Origin: DAOMFM01 sp035429825
GTDB lineage: Bacteria > Acidobacteriota > Blastocatellia > UBA7656 > JADIYM01
Assembly (NCBI GenBank): GCA_044224215.1
Contig: JBGAKX010000005.1
Span: 1-64,000 of the forward strand
DNA: 64,000 bases
Direction of reading: 5' to 3'
Below, piece by piece: positions 1 to 8,885 of this stretch. The first letter of the stretch is position 1. Each line of letters starts with the position of its first letter. The position numbers were made by a program, and so were the translations under genes. The notes beneath the pieces were generated by a model. It was not told the origin of the DNA. It did no database searches and worked only from the letters and a program-made list of their open reading frames with translations.

Positions 1-2
1 CG

Positions 3-1757
3 GCCGAGGCCATTCAGCAGTATCGAGCTGCTGCCGAGGGCTTCCGCAAGCGCGGGCGCCCGCGTGACGCGGTCCGCATGCTGAAGCGCGCGGCGGACCT
101 CGATCCGGCGGATACTCGCGCGCGCATCGCGCTCGCCGAGGCGTTCGAGCGCGAGGACATGCGACCCGAGGCCAGCGAGACGTGGCGGTACCTGTCGAAC
201 CATTACTTCGAGGCGAACGAGCAGGAGAAGGCGATCGCCGCATTGCGCAGATCGCTCGAACTCAAACCGGATTCGCGGCCCGCGCTGAAGGCGCTTGCCG
301 AAGCGTACGCGGCGCGTGGCGAGGTAAAGCCCGCCCTCGACATGATCGCCCGCGCGCTCGAGATGAGCCCGAACGACATCGACCTGATCATCATCCTCGG
401 ACGTACGTTCCGGAACGTCGGAATGCTCGACAGCGCCGAGGCGACGTTCAACCGGCTCTTTGCGCTCGACAATTCGCGATACGACTACCTGCTGGACGTC
501 GCAAACGCGTACGTGCTGCAGTCCGACTTCGATCGCGCGATGGCGATCGTCGATCGCTGCATCGACATCGTGATCGCCCGGCGGCACAAGAAGAAGGCGA
601 CGGCGCTGCTCAAACAAATCCTGGAGCGCGATCCGGACAATGTCGACGCGCTCAAGCGGCTCGCCGGCATCTACAAGAGCGTGCGCGAACGGCGAAACCT
701 CATCGCCACGCTGAACACGCTCGTGCCCGCCGCGCTCAAACAGGAACGGCGCGCCGATGCAATCGTCGCGCTCAAGCACCTGATCGAGATCGATCCGGGC
801 AAGGTCTCGTACCAGGCGCAGCTCGACTCGCTCGGCGACGAGACGGCGCCAACCCGCAAGGAGGTCGAGGAGGCCGAGATCTACGACAGCTATGGCGACT
901 ACAGCACCGAGCTGCTCGAGGAGATGGTCGCCAGACATCCCGAGTTTCTCGCAGCGCGGTTGAAGCTTCTCGAGGAGCTCGTCGCGCAACAGCCCGACTA
1001 CCTCGAAGGGCGGATGAAGCTGAAACAGCTGTACGTAGACGGCGGAGAACCGGTCAGGGCAGCGGCGCAGTGTCTCGAGATTGCGCGGCTGCACGAGTCG
1101 ACGGGCGAGGCCGCTCAGGCGCGGCGCGCGTTGCGCGAGGCGTTCGTGCTGAACCCCGACCTCAAGACGCCCGCGGGACGGACCAGGAGCGGTGCGCTCG
1201 TTTCCGGCCCGCTAGCGCGCGCGGACGCCGCCGTCGCCCCCGCCGTGGAGATCGACCGGCGCGACACGCTTGGGACCCAGACGTGCGACGAGTTTGCAAA
1301 GTCGCTCGACATCGAATGGCAGCGTGCGGCACGGGCGAGAAAGCCGGTGTCGTGCCTGATGGTCGCGGTGGACCGATTCGCGTCCTTCGAGGAGCTCGAG
1401 GGTCAACGTCAGGCGACCGACTCGCTGTGCCGAATTGCCGAGGCGCTCGAGAAGCAGCTCCGCGTTCGCGGGAGCGTCCTCGCGACGGACGGCACCGCCG
1501 AGTTCTTCGCAATGCTCCCGGAAACGCATCCCGGCGCCGCAATGACGATCGCCGAGGCGATGCGCAAGTGCGTCGAGGAGATCGCAATCCGGCATCCGAA
1601 CGGAAACCTGCTCACGGCGAGCGTCGGCGTGGCGACGGCGTTCCCGCATCGCGTCGAGGGCCTTGACGGGTTGGCCGAGGCGATCACGAACGCGCTTGCC
1701 GCGGCCCAGCAGGCGGGTGGGAACAGGGTCTCGGCCGCAAAACTCCTTGGCGCCTGA
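3..1757 (+). CDS. TPR-repeat protein with degenerate C-terminal GGDEF domain (5' partial)
   Basis: The reading frame is open to the left window edge and its first complete codon is at base 3, so the N-terminus is missing. About 370 residues are tandem tetratricopeptide repeats, seen as helix pairs with periodic A-Y/A-L-P patterns, for example ALEMSPNDIDLIIILGRTF. After a linker rich in Ala and Val, the last 170 residues have the layout of a diguanylate cyclase: SCLMVAVDRF, then a position where GGDEF should be, then LLTASVGVATAFP. The signature loop reads DGTAEFFAML, so the catalytic GG(D/E)EF residues are lost. The domain is probably a pseudo-GGDEF used for binding or dimerisation; the TPR part suggests protein-protein contacts. 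No signal peptide can be judged because the start is outside the window. Confidence 0.85.
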   Translation, partial: AEAIQQYRAAAEGFRKRGRPRDAVRMLKRAADLDPADTRARIALAEAFEREDMRPEASETWRYLSNHYFEANEQEKAIAALRRSLELKPDSRPALKALAEAYAARGEVKPALDMIARALEMSPNDIDLIIILGRTFRNVGMLDSAEATFNRLFALDNSRYDYLLDVANAYVLQSDFDRAMAIVDRCIDIVIARRHKKKATALLKQILERDPDNVDALKRLAGIYKSVRERRNLIATLNTLVPAALKQERRADAIVALKHLIEIDPGKVSYQAQLDSLGDETAPTRKEVEEAEIYDSYGDYSTELLEEMVARHPEFLAARLKLLEELVAQQPDYLEGRMKLKQLYVDGGEPVRAAAQCLEIARLHESTGEAAQARRALREAFVLNPDLKTPAGRTRSGALVSGPLARADAAVAPAVEIDRRDTLGTQTCDEFAKSLDIEWQRAARARKPVSCLMVAVDRFASFEELEGQRQATDSLCRIAEALEKQLRVRGSVLATDGTAEFFAMLPETHPGAAMTIAEAMRKCVEEIAIRHPNGNLLTASVGVATAFPHRVEGLDGLAEAITNALAAAQQAGGNRVSAAKLLGA

Positions 1758-1818
1758 CGACGGCGCTCGCAGTGTCGGGATTTGCGCTCGCGCCGTCTGT
1801 GTGGTTCCATCGCACTCC

Positions 1819-2535
1819 ATGGCCGCACCGGACGTGCAGATCGTCGAGGTCCTCTTGTTCGGGCATGCCCGCGAGCTCGCCGGCGTCGAACGAACGTCGA
1901 TCGAGGTTTCCGCAGGCGCAACCGTAGGCGACGCCATGGCGCAGCTCCAAACGATCTACCCCGCGCTCGCGCCGCTCGAAGGCGTGCTGCTCGCGGCCGT
2001 CAACGAGACGTACGCGGTGCGCAGCGAGTCGCTCGCGGGCGGCGACACGCTCGCGATCTTTCCTCCCGTGTCGGGCGGATCGGGCGATTTCTTTGAGATC
2101 ACACACGACCCGATCGGGATCGAAGCGATGCGCGGTCGTCTGCTGCGCGGCGAGGACGGCGCGGTGGTCATCTTTGACGGCGTGGCGCGGAACAATACGC
2201 GGGGCCGGTCGACGCGGTTTCTCGAGTACGAGGGATACGAGGAGATGGCGATCCGGACTATGGAGCAGATCGGCGCCGAGGCGCACGAACGCTGGCCCGG
2301 GATCGACCGAATCGGTATCACACACAGGCTCGGCCGAATCGAGATTGGTGAATCGAGCGTCGTGATCGTCGTGACGTCTGCGCATCGGAAAGTGGCGTTC
2401 GAAGCCGGACAGTTTGCCATCGACCGGCTCAAGCAGATCGTCCCCATCTGGAAGAAGGAGCACTTTGAAGACGGTGCGGTGTGGGTCCAGGGCGAGTCCT
2501 GGCCCGAGGTGCCGCCGGACGAACCCACGTCATGA
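1819..2535 (+). CDS. moaX: Fused molybdopterin synthase, MoaD-MoaE (MoaX-type)
   Basis: The 238-residue protein joins the small and large subunits of molybdopterin synthase, which adds dithiolene sulfur to precursor Z (cPMP) in molybdenum cofactor synthesis. Residues 1-92 are MoaD-like (ubiquitin fold, ending FPPVSGGSG); the Gly-Gly that is normally the free, thiocarboxylated C-terminus is internal here. Residues 95-238 are MoaE, with GVARNNTRGRS, LEYEGYEEMA, SAHRKVAFEA and the IWKKE motif that supplies catalytic lysines. The start ATG at 1819 is chosen because MoaD similarity begins there; the frame extends further upstream but that part is unlike any protein. In Mycobacterium tuberculosis the equivalent fusion MoaX is known to be cleaved after the Gly-Gly; the same is likely here but is inference. 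The stop overlaps the next start (ATGA). Confidence 0.9.
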   Translation: MAAPDVQIVEVLLFGHARELAGVERTSIEVSAGATVGDAMAQLQTIYPALAPLEGVLLAAVNETYAVRSESLAGGDTLAIFPPVSGGSGDFFEITHDPIGIEAMRGRLLRGEDGAVVIFDGVARNNTRGRSTRFLEYEGYEEMAIRTMEQIGAEAHERWPGIDRIGITHRLGRIEIGESSVVIVVTSAHRKVAFEAGQFAIDRLKQIVPIWKKEHFEDGAVWVQGESWPEVPPDEPTS

Positions 2536-4376
2536 AATACGTTCTGATCTTCATGCTTGCGTTTGTCTGGCTCCCCGTCCCGCACGCCCAATCGGCGTCG
2601 CCGACGGTTGGCGGGGTCGATCCTCCGAGCTGGTGGATCGGCCACTCGATGAGCGAGATTCAACTGCTCGTTCGCGGTTCCAATCTTGGTGGGTGCGTGC
2701 TGAGCGCGAGTTCGCCGGCGGTCACCATCATCCGGCAACAGGTCAACGACGCGGGCACATACGTCATTGCGTACGCGCGCATCGCCCCCGATGCGAAGCC
2801 CGGCGATGTGACCCTCACGTTGCGAAATGCGTCGGGAGTCGCCGACACGCACTTCGGGTTGCTTGCGCTCCCCGACCGCACCGGCCGGTTCGCGGGAATC
2901 GGTCCGGATGACGTGATCTACCTGGTGATGCCAGACCGGTTCGACGACGGAGACAGGTTGAACAACGGACCGAACTACGATCGTTCGAATCCGCACGCGT
3001 ACCACGGTGGCGACTTCAAGGGGCTCGCGGCCAGGTTGCCATACCTGAAGGACCTCGGTGTCACGACCATCTGGATGACGCCGGTCTACGACAACAACGA
3101 CACGCGAAGCGACTACCACGGATACGGGGCCACCGACTGCTACAGGGTCGAGGAGCATTTCGGCACGATGGGTGACCTTCGCGCGCTTGTCGATCAGGCT
3201 CATCGGCTCGGCCTGAAAGTCATGCAGGATCAGGTTGCCAACCACGTTGGCGCAACGCACCCCTGGGTCGATTCGTCGCCAACGCCGACGTGGTTCAACG
3301 GAACCGCATCCGACCACCTCGACAACCCGTTCAAGATCGATTCCATCACCGACATCTCGGGCGACGCGGCCGACCGAAAGGCAACGCTCGAGGGCTGGTT
3401 CGCCAACAAGCTTCCCGACCTCAACCAGGACGATCCCGAGGTCGCGCAATACCTGATCCAGAACAGCATCTGGTGGGTCGACCAGGCTGGATTTGACGCG
3501 ATTCGCGAGGACACTCTGCCGTATGCGCCCCGGTCGTTCTGGTCGCAGTGGATCCTGGCGCTGAAGGCCGAGCATCCGAACGTCACGGTGCTTGGCGAGG
3601 TGTTCCACGGCGATCCAAAGGTCGTCTCGTATTTTCAGGGCGGCGTCGCCCGAGACGGTATCGACTCGCGTGTCGACTACCTGTTCGATTTCCCTCTGGG
3701 TTTCTCGATGATCGGGTTTTTCTCGCGACAGGCATCCGCGGAGCGAATCGGCGGGACGCTCGAGCTCGACACGCTCTATCCCAACGCTCGCGGCCTCGCG
3801 CCGTTTCTGGGAAACCACGACACGCCGCGCCCGCTGGCGCTGGTCAACGGCGACACGAACGCGCTCAAGCTCGCGCAGACCTGTCTGCTGACGATGCGGG
3901 GCATGCCGCAGATCTACTATGGTGACGAGATCGCAATGCCCGGTGGTGAGGATCCCGACAACCGGCGCGACTTTCCCGGAGGCTTTGCCGGCGACACGAC
4001 CAATTGTTTCGTCGCAACGGGACGGACGCCCACTCAGCAATCGGTCTTTTCGAACCTGCGGACGATGCTCGCGCTGCGGCGGGGGCATCCGTCGCTCCGT
4101 GGGGCTGAGACGCGTGTGCTCGCGGCGTCGGGCACGTTGTTCGTCTACATGCGCGGCGCCGCGCACGAACGCGCGATCGTGGCGCTCAACAACGGCGACG
4201 TCGAGCTGCCGGTCGACGTGGACTGCACAGGCGTCGTGGCCAACAACACGCGCATGATCGACGCGCTCTCGCTGCAGCGCCGCGTTCGCGTGACCGGTGG
4301 ACGCCTCGGGTTCAGACTGCCGGCGCACACAGCGGCGATATTCTTCGTCTCGGACCGCCTTCCCTCCGCCGGTTGA
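2532..4376 (+). CDS. Secreted GH13 alpha-amylase / neopullulanase-like glycoside hydrolase
   Basis: The 614-residue protein begins with a signal peptide (MKYVLIFMLAFVWLPVPHAQS), so it acts outside the cytoplasm. Residues about 22-130 form an N-terminal immunoglobulin-like domain of the cyclomaltodextrinase/neopullulanase type, followed by the catalytic barrel. All four GH13 regions are visible: DQVANH (I), GFDAIREDTLPY with the nucleophile Asp (II), VLGEVFHG with the acid/base Glu (III) and LGNHDTPR (IV). A short beta-sandwich C-terminal domain ends the protein. The expected substrates are maltodextrins, pullulan or cyclodextrins; which one cannot be told from sequence. The start codon overlaps the stop of the molybdopterin synthase gene (ATGA), suggesting translational coupling although the functions look unrelated. 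Confidence 0.92.
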   Translation: MKYVLIFMLAFVWLPVPHAQSASPTVGGVDPPSWWIGHSMSEIQLLVRGSNLGGCVLSASSPAVTIIRQQVNDAGTYVIAYARIAPDAKPGDVTLTLRNASGVADTHFGLLALPDRTGRFAGIGPDDVIYLVMPDRFDDGDRLNNGPNYDRSNPHAYHGGDFKGLAARLPYLKDLGVTTIWMTPVYDNNDTRSDYHGYGATDCYRVEEHFGTMGDLRALVDQAHRLGLKVMQDQVANHVGATHPWVDSSPTPTWFNGTASDHLDNPFKIDSITDISGDAADRKATLEGWFANKLPDLNQDDPEVAQYLIQNSIWWVDQAGFDAIREDTLPYAPRSFWSQWILALKAEHPNVTVLGEVFHGDPKVVSYFQGGVARDGIDSRVDYLFDFPLGFSMIGFFSRQASAERIGGTLELDTLYPNARGLAPFLGNHDTPRPLALVNGDTNALKLAQTCLLTMRGMPQIYYGDEIAMPGGEDPDNRRDFPGGFAGDTTNCFVATGRTPTQQSVFSNLRTMLALRRGHPSLRGAETRVLAASGTLFVYMRGAAHERAIVALNNGDVELPVDVDCTGVVANNTRMIDALSLQRRVRVTGGRLGFRLPAHTAAIFFVSDRLPSAG

Positions 4377-4397
4377 ACGACGTCATCCGTGTGTTCG

Positions 4398-4419
4398 CGA
4401 CCGGACCGGCTGCTATAGT
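4398..4419 (+). promoter_or_regulatory. Possible -10 element (TATAGT) before the ABC export cassette
   Basis: TATAGT at 4414-4419 lies about 27 bases before the TTG start of the ATPase gene. A GTGTTC hexamer 17 bases upstream would be a poor -35. The position in a 70-base gap before a three-gene operon is what makes it plausible. Confidence 0.35.
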
Positions 4420-4446
4420 CAGTCAGCGGCGCGGCGGGAGGATCAC

Positions 4447-5136
4447 TTGGGAGCTCTGAAGGTCGAAGACGTGCGCCGCACGTATTCAGGAGGCGAAACG
4501 CCCGTCGAAGCCGTGCGCGGTGTCAGCCTTGCGCTCGGCGCCGGCGACTTTGTCGCCCTGATGGGGCCGTCGGGCTGTGGCAAGTCCACGCTTCTCCACC
4601 TGTGCGGCGGGATGGACCGGCCGTCGAGCGGGCGCATACTGCTCGACGGCGTCTCGCTCGGCGAGCTCGACGACGACACGCTGACACGCGTTCGCCGTGA
4701 TCGCATCGGATTTGTGTTCCAGTTCTTCAACCTGCTGCCAACGCTCACGGTGCTCGAGAACGTCGCGCTTCCCCTGCAATTAGCAGGGACCTCGGCGCAG
4801 ACGGCGACGCGGCGCGCGCGCGAGCTCGTCGCGCAGGTCGGGCTCGAATCGCGTGCATCGCACTTTCCGGCCCAGATCTCGGGTGGAGAGATGCAGCGGG
4901 CCGCGATCGCGCGGGCCGTCGTCCACAACCCCGCGCTGATTGTCGCGGACGAGCCGACGGGAAACCTTGACAGCGAAAATGGAGCGCGCGTTCTGGATCT
5001 GCTGGCCGAGCTGAACAGGGAGCTCAACGTGACCGTGCTGCTTGCCACGCACGCGAATGAAACCGCGGCGATCGCGAAGCGACGCGTGCATATGCGCGAC
5101 GGCGAAATCGTAACCGCCGAGCCGGCAGCTCGATGA
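4447..5136 (+). CDS. ABC transporter ATPase, LolD/MacB type (AttE-like)
   Basis: The 229-residue protein is a complete ATPase subunit: Walker A GPSGCGKS at 40-47, Q-loop VFQFFNLLP near 92, signature ISGGEMQR near 144-151, Walker B LIVADEP with the catalytic Glu near 169, and a later His in LATHANE. The VFQFFNLLPTLTVLENV stretch is typical of the LolD/MacB subfamily, which powers mechanotransmission-type permeases rather than ordinary importers. The TTG start at 4447 is preferred because GGGAGG stands just upstream and the Walker A spacing then matches the family; the open frame continues upstream. Its stop overlaps the permease start (ATGA). With the next two genes it makes an AttEFGH-like cassette. 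Confidence 0.9.
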   Translation: MGALKVEDVRRTYSGGETPVEAVRGVSLALGAGDFVALMGPSGCGKSTLLHLCGGMDRPSSGRILLDGVSLGELDDDTLTRVRRDRIGFVFQFFNLLPTLTVLENVALPLQLAGTSAQTATRRARELVAQVGLESRASHFPAQISGGEMQRAAIARAVVHNPALIVADEPTGNLDSENGARVLDLLAELNRELNVTVLLATHANETAAIAKRRVHMRDGEIVTAEPAAR

Positions 5137-7742
5137 GCGGCGGCGCCGGTCCGGCATGGCTGTTTCGCCGGTTTATCGTTCGGCGTCTTGCGACGGAGCG
5201 CCTGCGATCGGCGGTCACGGTGTTCGGCGTTGCGGTCGGAATCGCGGTCGTCATCGCAATTCAGCTTACGAACGCCAGCTCGGTTCGCGGATTCTCGACC
5301 GCACTCGAAACGGTTGCCGGCCGGACGACACTCGTAATCGCCGGGCCCGGACCGAGCTTTGACGAGCTTTCGCTGACCGACCTCGCATGGCTGACGAAGT
5401 ATGGCGACGTCAGCCCGGTCATCGAGGGCGACGCGCTCGCGAAGACGCCGGGTGGCACAACCGAGCCGTTGCGGATCCTCGGGATCGACATCCTGCGAGA
5501 TCGCGGACTGCGCGACTACCGCCTCGTCACCGCCGGCGAGAGCCGGGGCGAACAGCCGCGCGCTGCCGAGCTCCTGACGATGCTCGCCACGACGAACTCG
5601 ATCGTGTTGACCGAGAAATTCGCCGCCAAGACCGGGCTGTCAACCGGCGACACGATCGAGCTTACGACGGGCGATCGCGCCGCGCCGTTCGTGATCCGTG
5701 CACTCCTCGCCGACGACGGCCCGGCGCGGGTGCTCGACGGGAGTTTTGCGATCGTGGACATCGCCACGGCACAGCTGGCATTCGACCGGCTGGGCCGCGT
5801 CGACCGCGTCGACGTTCAGCTGCGGGATGCCGCGTCGGTCGACGCCGCCGAGCGAGAGATCGCGGCGCGCCTTCCGGCGGGGCTTTCGGTCGCACGCCCG
5901 GAACAGCGCGGGCGGCAGGTCGAGAAGATGCTCGAGGCGTTCCAGTTCAACCTGGCCGCGCTGTCGTACATCGCGCTGATCGTCGGACTGTTTCTGATCT
6001 ACAACACGGTCTCGATCTCGGTGATCGCGCGACGCGAGGAGATCGGCACGCTGCGCGCTCTCGGCGCAAGCCGTCGGACGGTGCTGGCGCTGTTTCTCGG
6101 CGAGGCATTCGCCATTGCCCTGATCGGTATCGGGATCGGGATCATGTTTGGGCGGCTTCTTGCTGTCGCAGCAGTGCGACTGACGTCGACGACGGTGAAC
6201 GCGCTCTACATCGCAACGGCGTCGGTGACGCCGCCGCTCGGCGTGAAGCACGTGCTGCTGGCGCTCGCGATCGGGTTGCCCCTCGCACTGATTGCCGCCG
6301 CCGTGCCCGCGCTCGAAGCTGCGGGCGTCCCGCCAACCGCCGCGCTGCGTGGCGCCGACCGTCTCGAGACCCGGTACAGGCTGCGCGCGTGGTACATCGC
6401 CGTGCCCGCAGTCTTGCTCGGGCTCGGGTGGTGGCTTGCAACGCTCGGCCCTGTCAACGGGCTGCCCCTGTTCGGTTATGCCTCGGCAGCCGCGATCGTA
6501 TTCGGCGCCGCCTCGCTCGTCCCGGCCGTGCTCTTCGTGGCGTGCAGACTGATTGACCGGCCGGTCTCGCGCCTGTTCGGCATCGAGGGCAGGCTCGCAA
6601 ACGCGAACGTCTCGGCTGCGATCCCGCGGATCGCGATATCCGTCGCTGCGCTCTCTGTGGCACTCGCGATGATGGTGGCGATTGCCGTAATGATCGGGAG
6701 CTTTCGTGAAACGGTCGTCGTGTGGGTCGACCAGACGCTCCGAGCGGACCTCTACGTGCGACCGGTGACGCGTTCGAACGTCGCGACCGATTCCACGCTG
6801 TCGCCCGACGTGGAGCGCATTGCGGCGGCGCTTTCGGGCGTGGACTCCGTGGACACGTTCCGCAACTTTGACGTGCCGTACGGCGACGGCACGATCATCG
6901 TGGGTTCGAGCGACATCGCGGCGCTCAGGTCCCACAGGAAGCTCATGTTCAAGGCGCCGACCGACGAGCAGATGGCGCTTGCCGCTGCCGAATCCGAGCC
7001 CGACGCCGCGCTCGCATCAGAGAGTTTTTCGCTGCGCTATGGGATGGCGATCGGCGATTCGTTCGACCTCCCGACTGCGACGGGAACGAGGACGTTTCGT
7101 GTCGCGGGGATCTTCTATGACTACTCGAACGACCGCGGAGCCGTCATTCTGAACAGGAGGGTGTTCGAGCAGGCGTTCGGACCTCAGCGGCCCACCAACC
7201 TTGCCGTCTACCTGAAGGAGGGCACGGATGCGGAGGCGGCGCGACGCGAACTGCTTGGCGCCCTCGGCGACAGGTACCGGGTCTTCGTCTTCACCAACGG
7301 AGCGCTGCGGCGCGAAGTCATGCGCATCTTTGACAGCACCTTTGCCATCACCTATGCGCTCGAGGTGATCGCAATCGCGGTTGCGATCCTTGGCGTCGCG
7401 AGCACGTTGCTGACACTCGTCCTCGAGCGGCGGCGCGAGCTCGCGATGTTGCGGCTTGTCGGCGCCGATCACCGCCAGGTGCGAAAGATGGTCGTCATTG
7501 AAGCAGCGATTATCGGCGGCGTGAGCCAGGGCGTCGGGCTAGCGATCGGAATCCTGCTGTCGCTCGTGCTCGTGTACGTCATCAACGTGCAGAGCTTTGG
7601 CTGGACGATCCAGTTCCGCATTCCGTGGGCGTTCCTTCTTCAATCGTCGGTGCTGATCATCGTCGCGACCGCGTTGTCGGGAATCTATCCTGCGCGGCGC
7701 GCGACCCGGCTCGACGCATCCGCACAGACGGCGGAGGAGTGA
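5133..7742 (+). CDS. Double-FtsX ABC permease (AttF/AttG-like fusion)
   Basis: This 869-residue membrane protein has the layout TM1 (about residues 20-45), a long periplasmic MacB-type core, a first FtsX block (about 265-400, with IALIVGLFLIYNTVSISVIA and ARREEIGTLRALGASR), several middle transmembrane segments, a second periplasmic core, and a second FtsX block at the C-terminus with VLERRRELAMLRLVGA. The duplicated FtsX layout matches the permease of DevC/AttFG-type exporters. It should couple the upstream ATPase to movement of a lipid, lipoprotein or small molecule across the envelope; the substrate is unknown. Start ATG overlaps the ATPase stop; its own stop lies a few bases before the start of the next gene, so the three are one operon. 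Confidence 0.88.
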   Translation: MSGGAGPAWLFRRFIVRRLATERLRSAVTVFGVAVGIAVVIAIQLTNASSVRGFSTALETVAGRTTLVIAGPGPSFDELSLTDLAWLTKYGDVSPVIEGDALAKTPGGTTEPLRILGIDILRDRGLRDYRLVTAGESRGEQPRAAELLTMLATTNSIVLTEKFAAKTGLSTGDTIELTTGDRAAPFVIRALLADDGPARVLDGSFAIVDIATAQLAFDRLGRVDRVDVQLRDAASVDAAEREIAARLPAGLSVARPEQRGRQVEKMLEAFQFNLAALSYIALIVGLFLIYNTVSISVIARREEIGTLRALGASRRTVLALFLGEAFAIALIGIGIGIMFGRLLAVAAVRLTSTTVNALYIATASVTPPLGVKHVLLALAIGLPLALIAAAVPALEAAGVPPTAALRGADRLETRYRLRAWYIAVPAVLLGLGWWLATLGPVNGLPLFGYASAAAIVFGAASLVPAVLFVACRLIDRPVSRLFGIEGRLANANVSAAIPRIAISVAALSVALAMMVAIAVMIGSFRETVVVWVDQTLRADLYVRPVTRSNVATDSTLSPDVERIAAALSGVDSVDTFRNFDVPYGDGTIIVGSSDIAALRSHRKLMFKAPTDEQMALAAAESEPDAALASESFSLRYGMAIGDSFDLPTATGTRTFRVAGIFYDYSNDRGAVILNRRVFEQAFGPQRPTNLAVYLKEGTDAEAARRELLGALGDRYRVFVFTNGALRREVMRIFDSTFAITYALEVIAIAVAILGVASTLLTLVLERRRELAMLRLVGADHRQVRKMVVIEAAIIGGVSQGVGLAIGILLSLVLVYVINVQSFGWTIQFRIPWAFLLQSSVLIIVATALSGIYPARRATRLDASAQTAEE

Positions 7743-7747
7743 TTCCA

Positions 7748-8863
7748 TTGACGTTTGGACGTGTACTCGCACGGGTCCTTATGGTTCTGTTGACGGCGAC
7801 GCTCGCCGTCGCCGAGACCTCCGACGGATGGCGCCAGGTTTCCCCCGGCTACCAGCTGCAACTGCCTCGCGACCACGCGAGCCATCCTGCGTACAGGGTC
7901 GAATGGTGGTACTACACCGGCAACGTTGCCGGTGACGACGGCCGGCATTACGGATACCAGCTCACGTTCTTCAGGATTGGCGTCGATCCTGCGCCTGCGA
8001 ATCCCTCGCGCTGGGCGGTTCGCGATCTGTTTGTGGCGCATCTTGCGGTGACGGACATCGACGGATCGTCGTACGCGTTCGCCGAGCGCGCGAATCGTGC
8101 CGGGGTCGGGTGGGCCGGCGCCGCAACGGACCATTATCGCGTGTGGAACGACGACTGGTCCGCGTCGCTCGACGGGCAGACCGGCCGGCACGTACTCGAT
8201 GCGCGAGACGGCCCGATCGGCGTCTCGCTCGAGCTCGAGCCCGTACGTCCCGCCGCGCTGAATGGAATGCTGGGCTACAGCCAGAAGGGCGCTGACGCGG
8301 GAAACGCGTCCGAATACTATTCGCTGACCAGGATGACGACACGAGGGACCATCGTCACCGGTGGACGGGCGGTCACGGTCGAGGGGCTCAGCTGGATGGA
8401 CCACGAATTTGGTACGTCGCTGCTCGAACCCGGCCAGACCGGATGGGACTGGTTCTCGATCCAGCTCGACGACGGCACGGACCTGATGGTGTTCCAGCTG
8501 CGCCGCGCGGACGGCGCTCGCGACGTGCATTCGAGTGGCACGCTCGTCGATCCGACGGGCGCGTCCAGCAGCCTTCGATTCGGCGACTTCGACCTCGCGC
8601 CGGGCCGGCGATGGCGTTCGCCCGCAAGCAATGCCGAGTATCCGGTGGCGTGGCACGTCGAGATACCGTCGCGGCACCTCGGCCTCGACGTCCGTGCCGC
8701 GGTCGACGACCAGGAACTGCGGACGGACCGTTCGACTGGCGTCACCTATTGGGAGGGAGCGATCACCGTCGCGGGCGAGCACGACGGCCGGCGCGTGACG
8801 GGCCGAGGGTACCTCGAGATGACGGGGTACGCGGGGGTGTCGATGGACCGGGTATTGCAGTAG
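7748..8863 (+). CDS. AttH/CrtC-like lipocalin-family secreted protein
   Basis: The 371-residue protein belongs to the CrtC/AttH family (paired lipocalin-like barrels; named after carotenoid 1,2-hydratase). Hallmarks are VEWWYYTGNV near the N-terminus, HYGYQLTFFR, WMDHEFGT in the middle and a YWEGAITV stretch near the end. A signal peptide (MTFGRVLARVLMVLLTATLAVA) places it outside the cytoplasm. The TTG start at 7748 is chosen for the GGAGG ten bases upstream and the signal peptide; a GTG at 7739 is possible. Genes of this family directly after a LolD-type ATPase and FtsX-type permease are a known arrangement annotated AttEFGH. A true carotenoid hydratase role is unlikely because no carotenoid genes are nearby. 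Confidence 0.88.
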   Translation: MTFGRVLARVLMVLLTATLAVAETSDGWRQVSPGYQLQLPRDHASHPAYRVEWWYYTGNVAGDDGRHYGYQLTFFRIGVDPAPANPSRWAVRDLFVAHLAVTDIDGSSYAFAERANRAGVGWAGAATDHYRVWNDDWSASLDGQTGRHVLDARDGPIGVSLELEPVRPAALNGMLGYSQKGADAGNASEYYSLTRMTTRGTIVTGGRAVTVEGLSWMDHEFGTSLLEPGQTGWDWFSIQLDDGTDLMVFQLRRADGARDVHSSGTLVDPTGASSSLRFGDFDLAPGRRWRSPASNAEYPVAWHVEIPSRHLGLDVRAAVDDQELRTDRSTGVTYWEGAITVAGEHDGRRVTGRGYLEMTGYAGVSMDRVLQ

Positions 8864-8885
8864 GGATGCGGGAAGTGGTGGTAAC

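Noticed and set aside
1956..4328. Long open frame on the minus strand opposite the molybdopterin synthase and amylase genes
   Set aside because: It mirrors two genes with clear motifs, has Arg/His/Val-rich composition, and shows no domain; it results from high GC3 in the sense genes.
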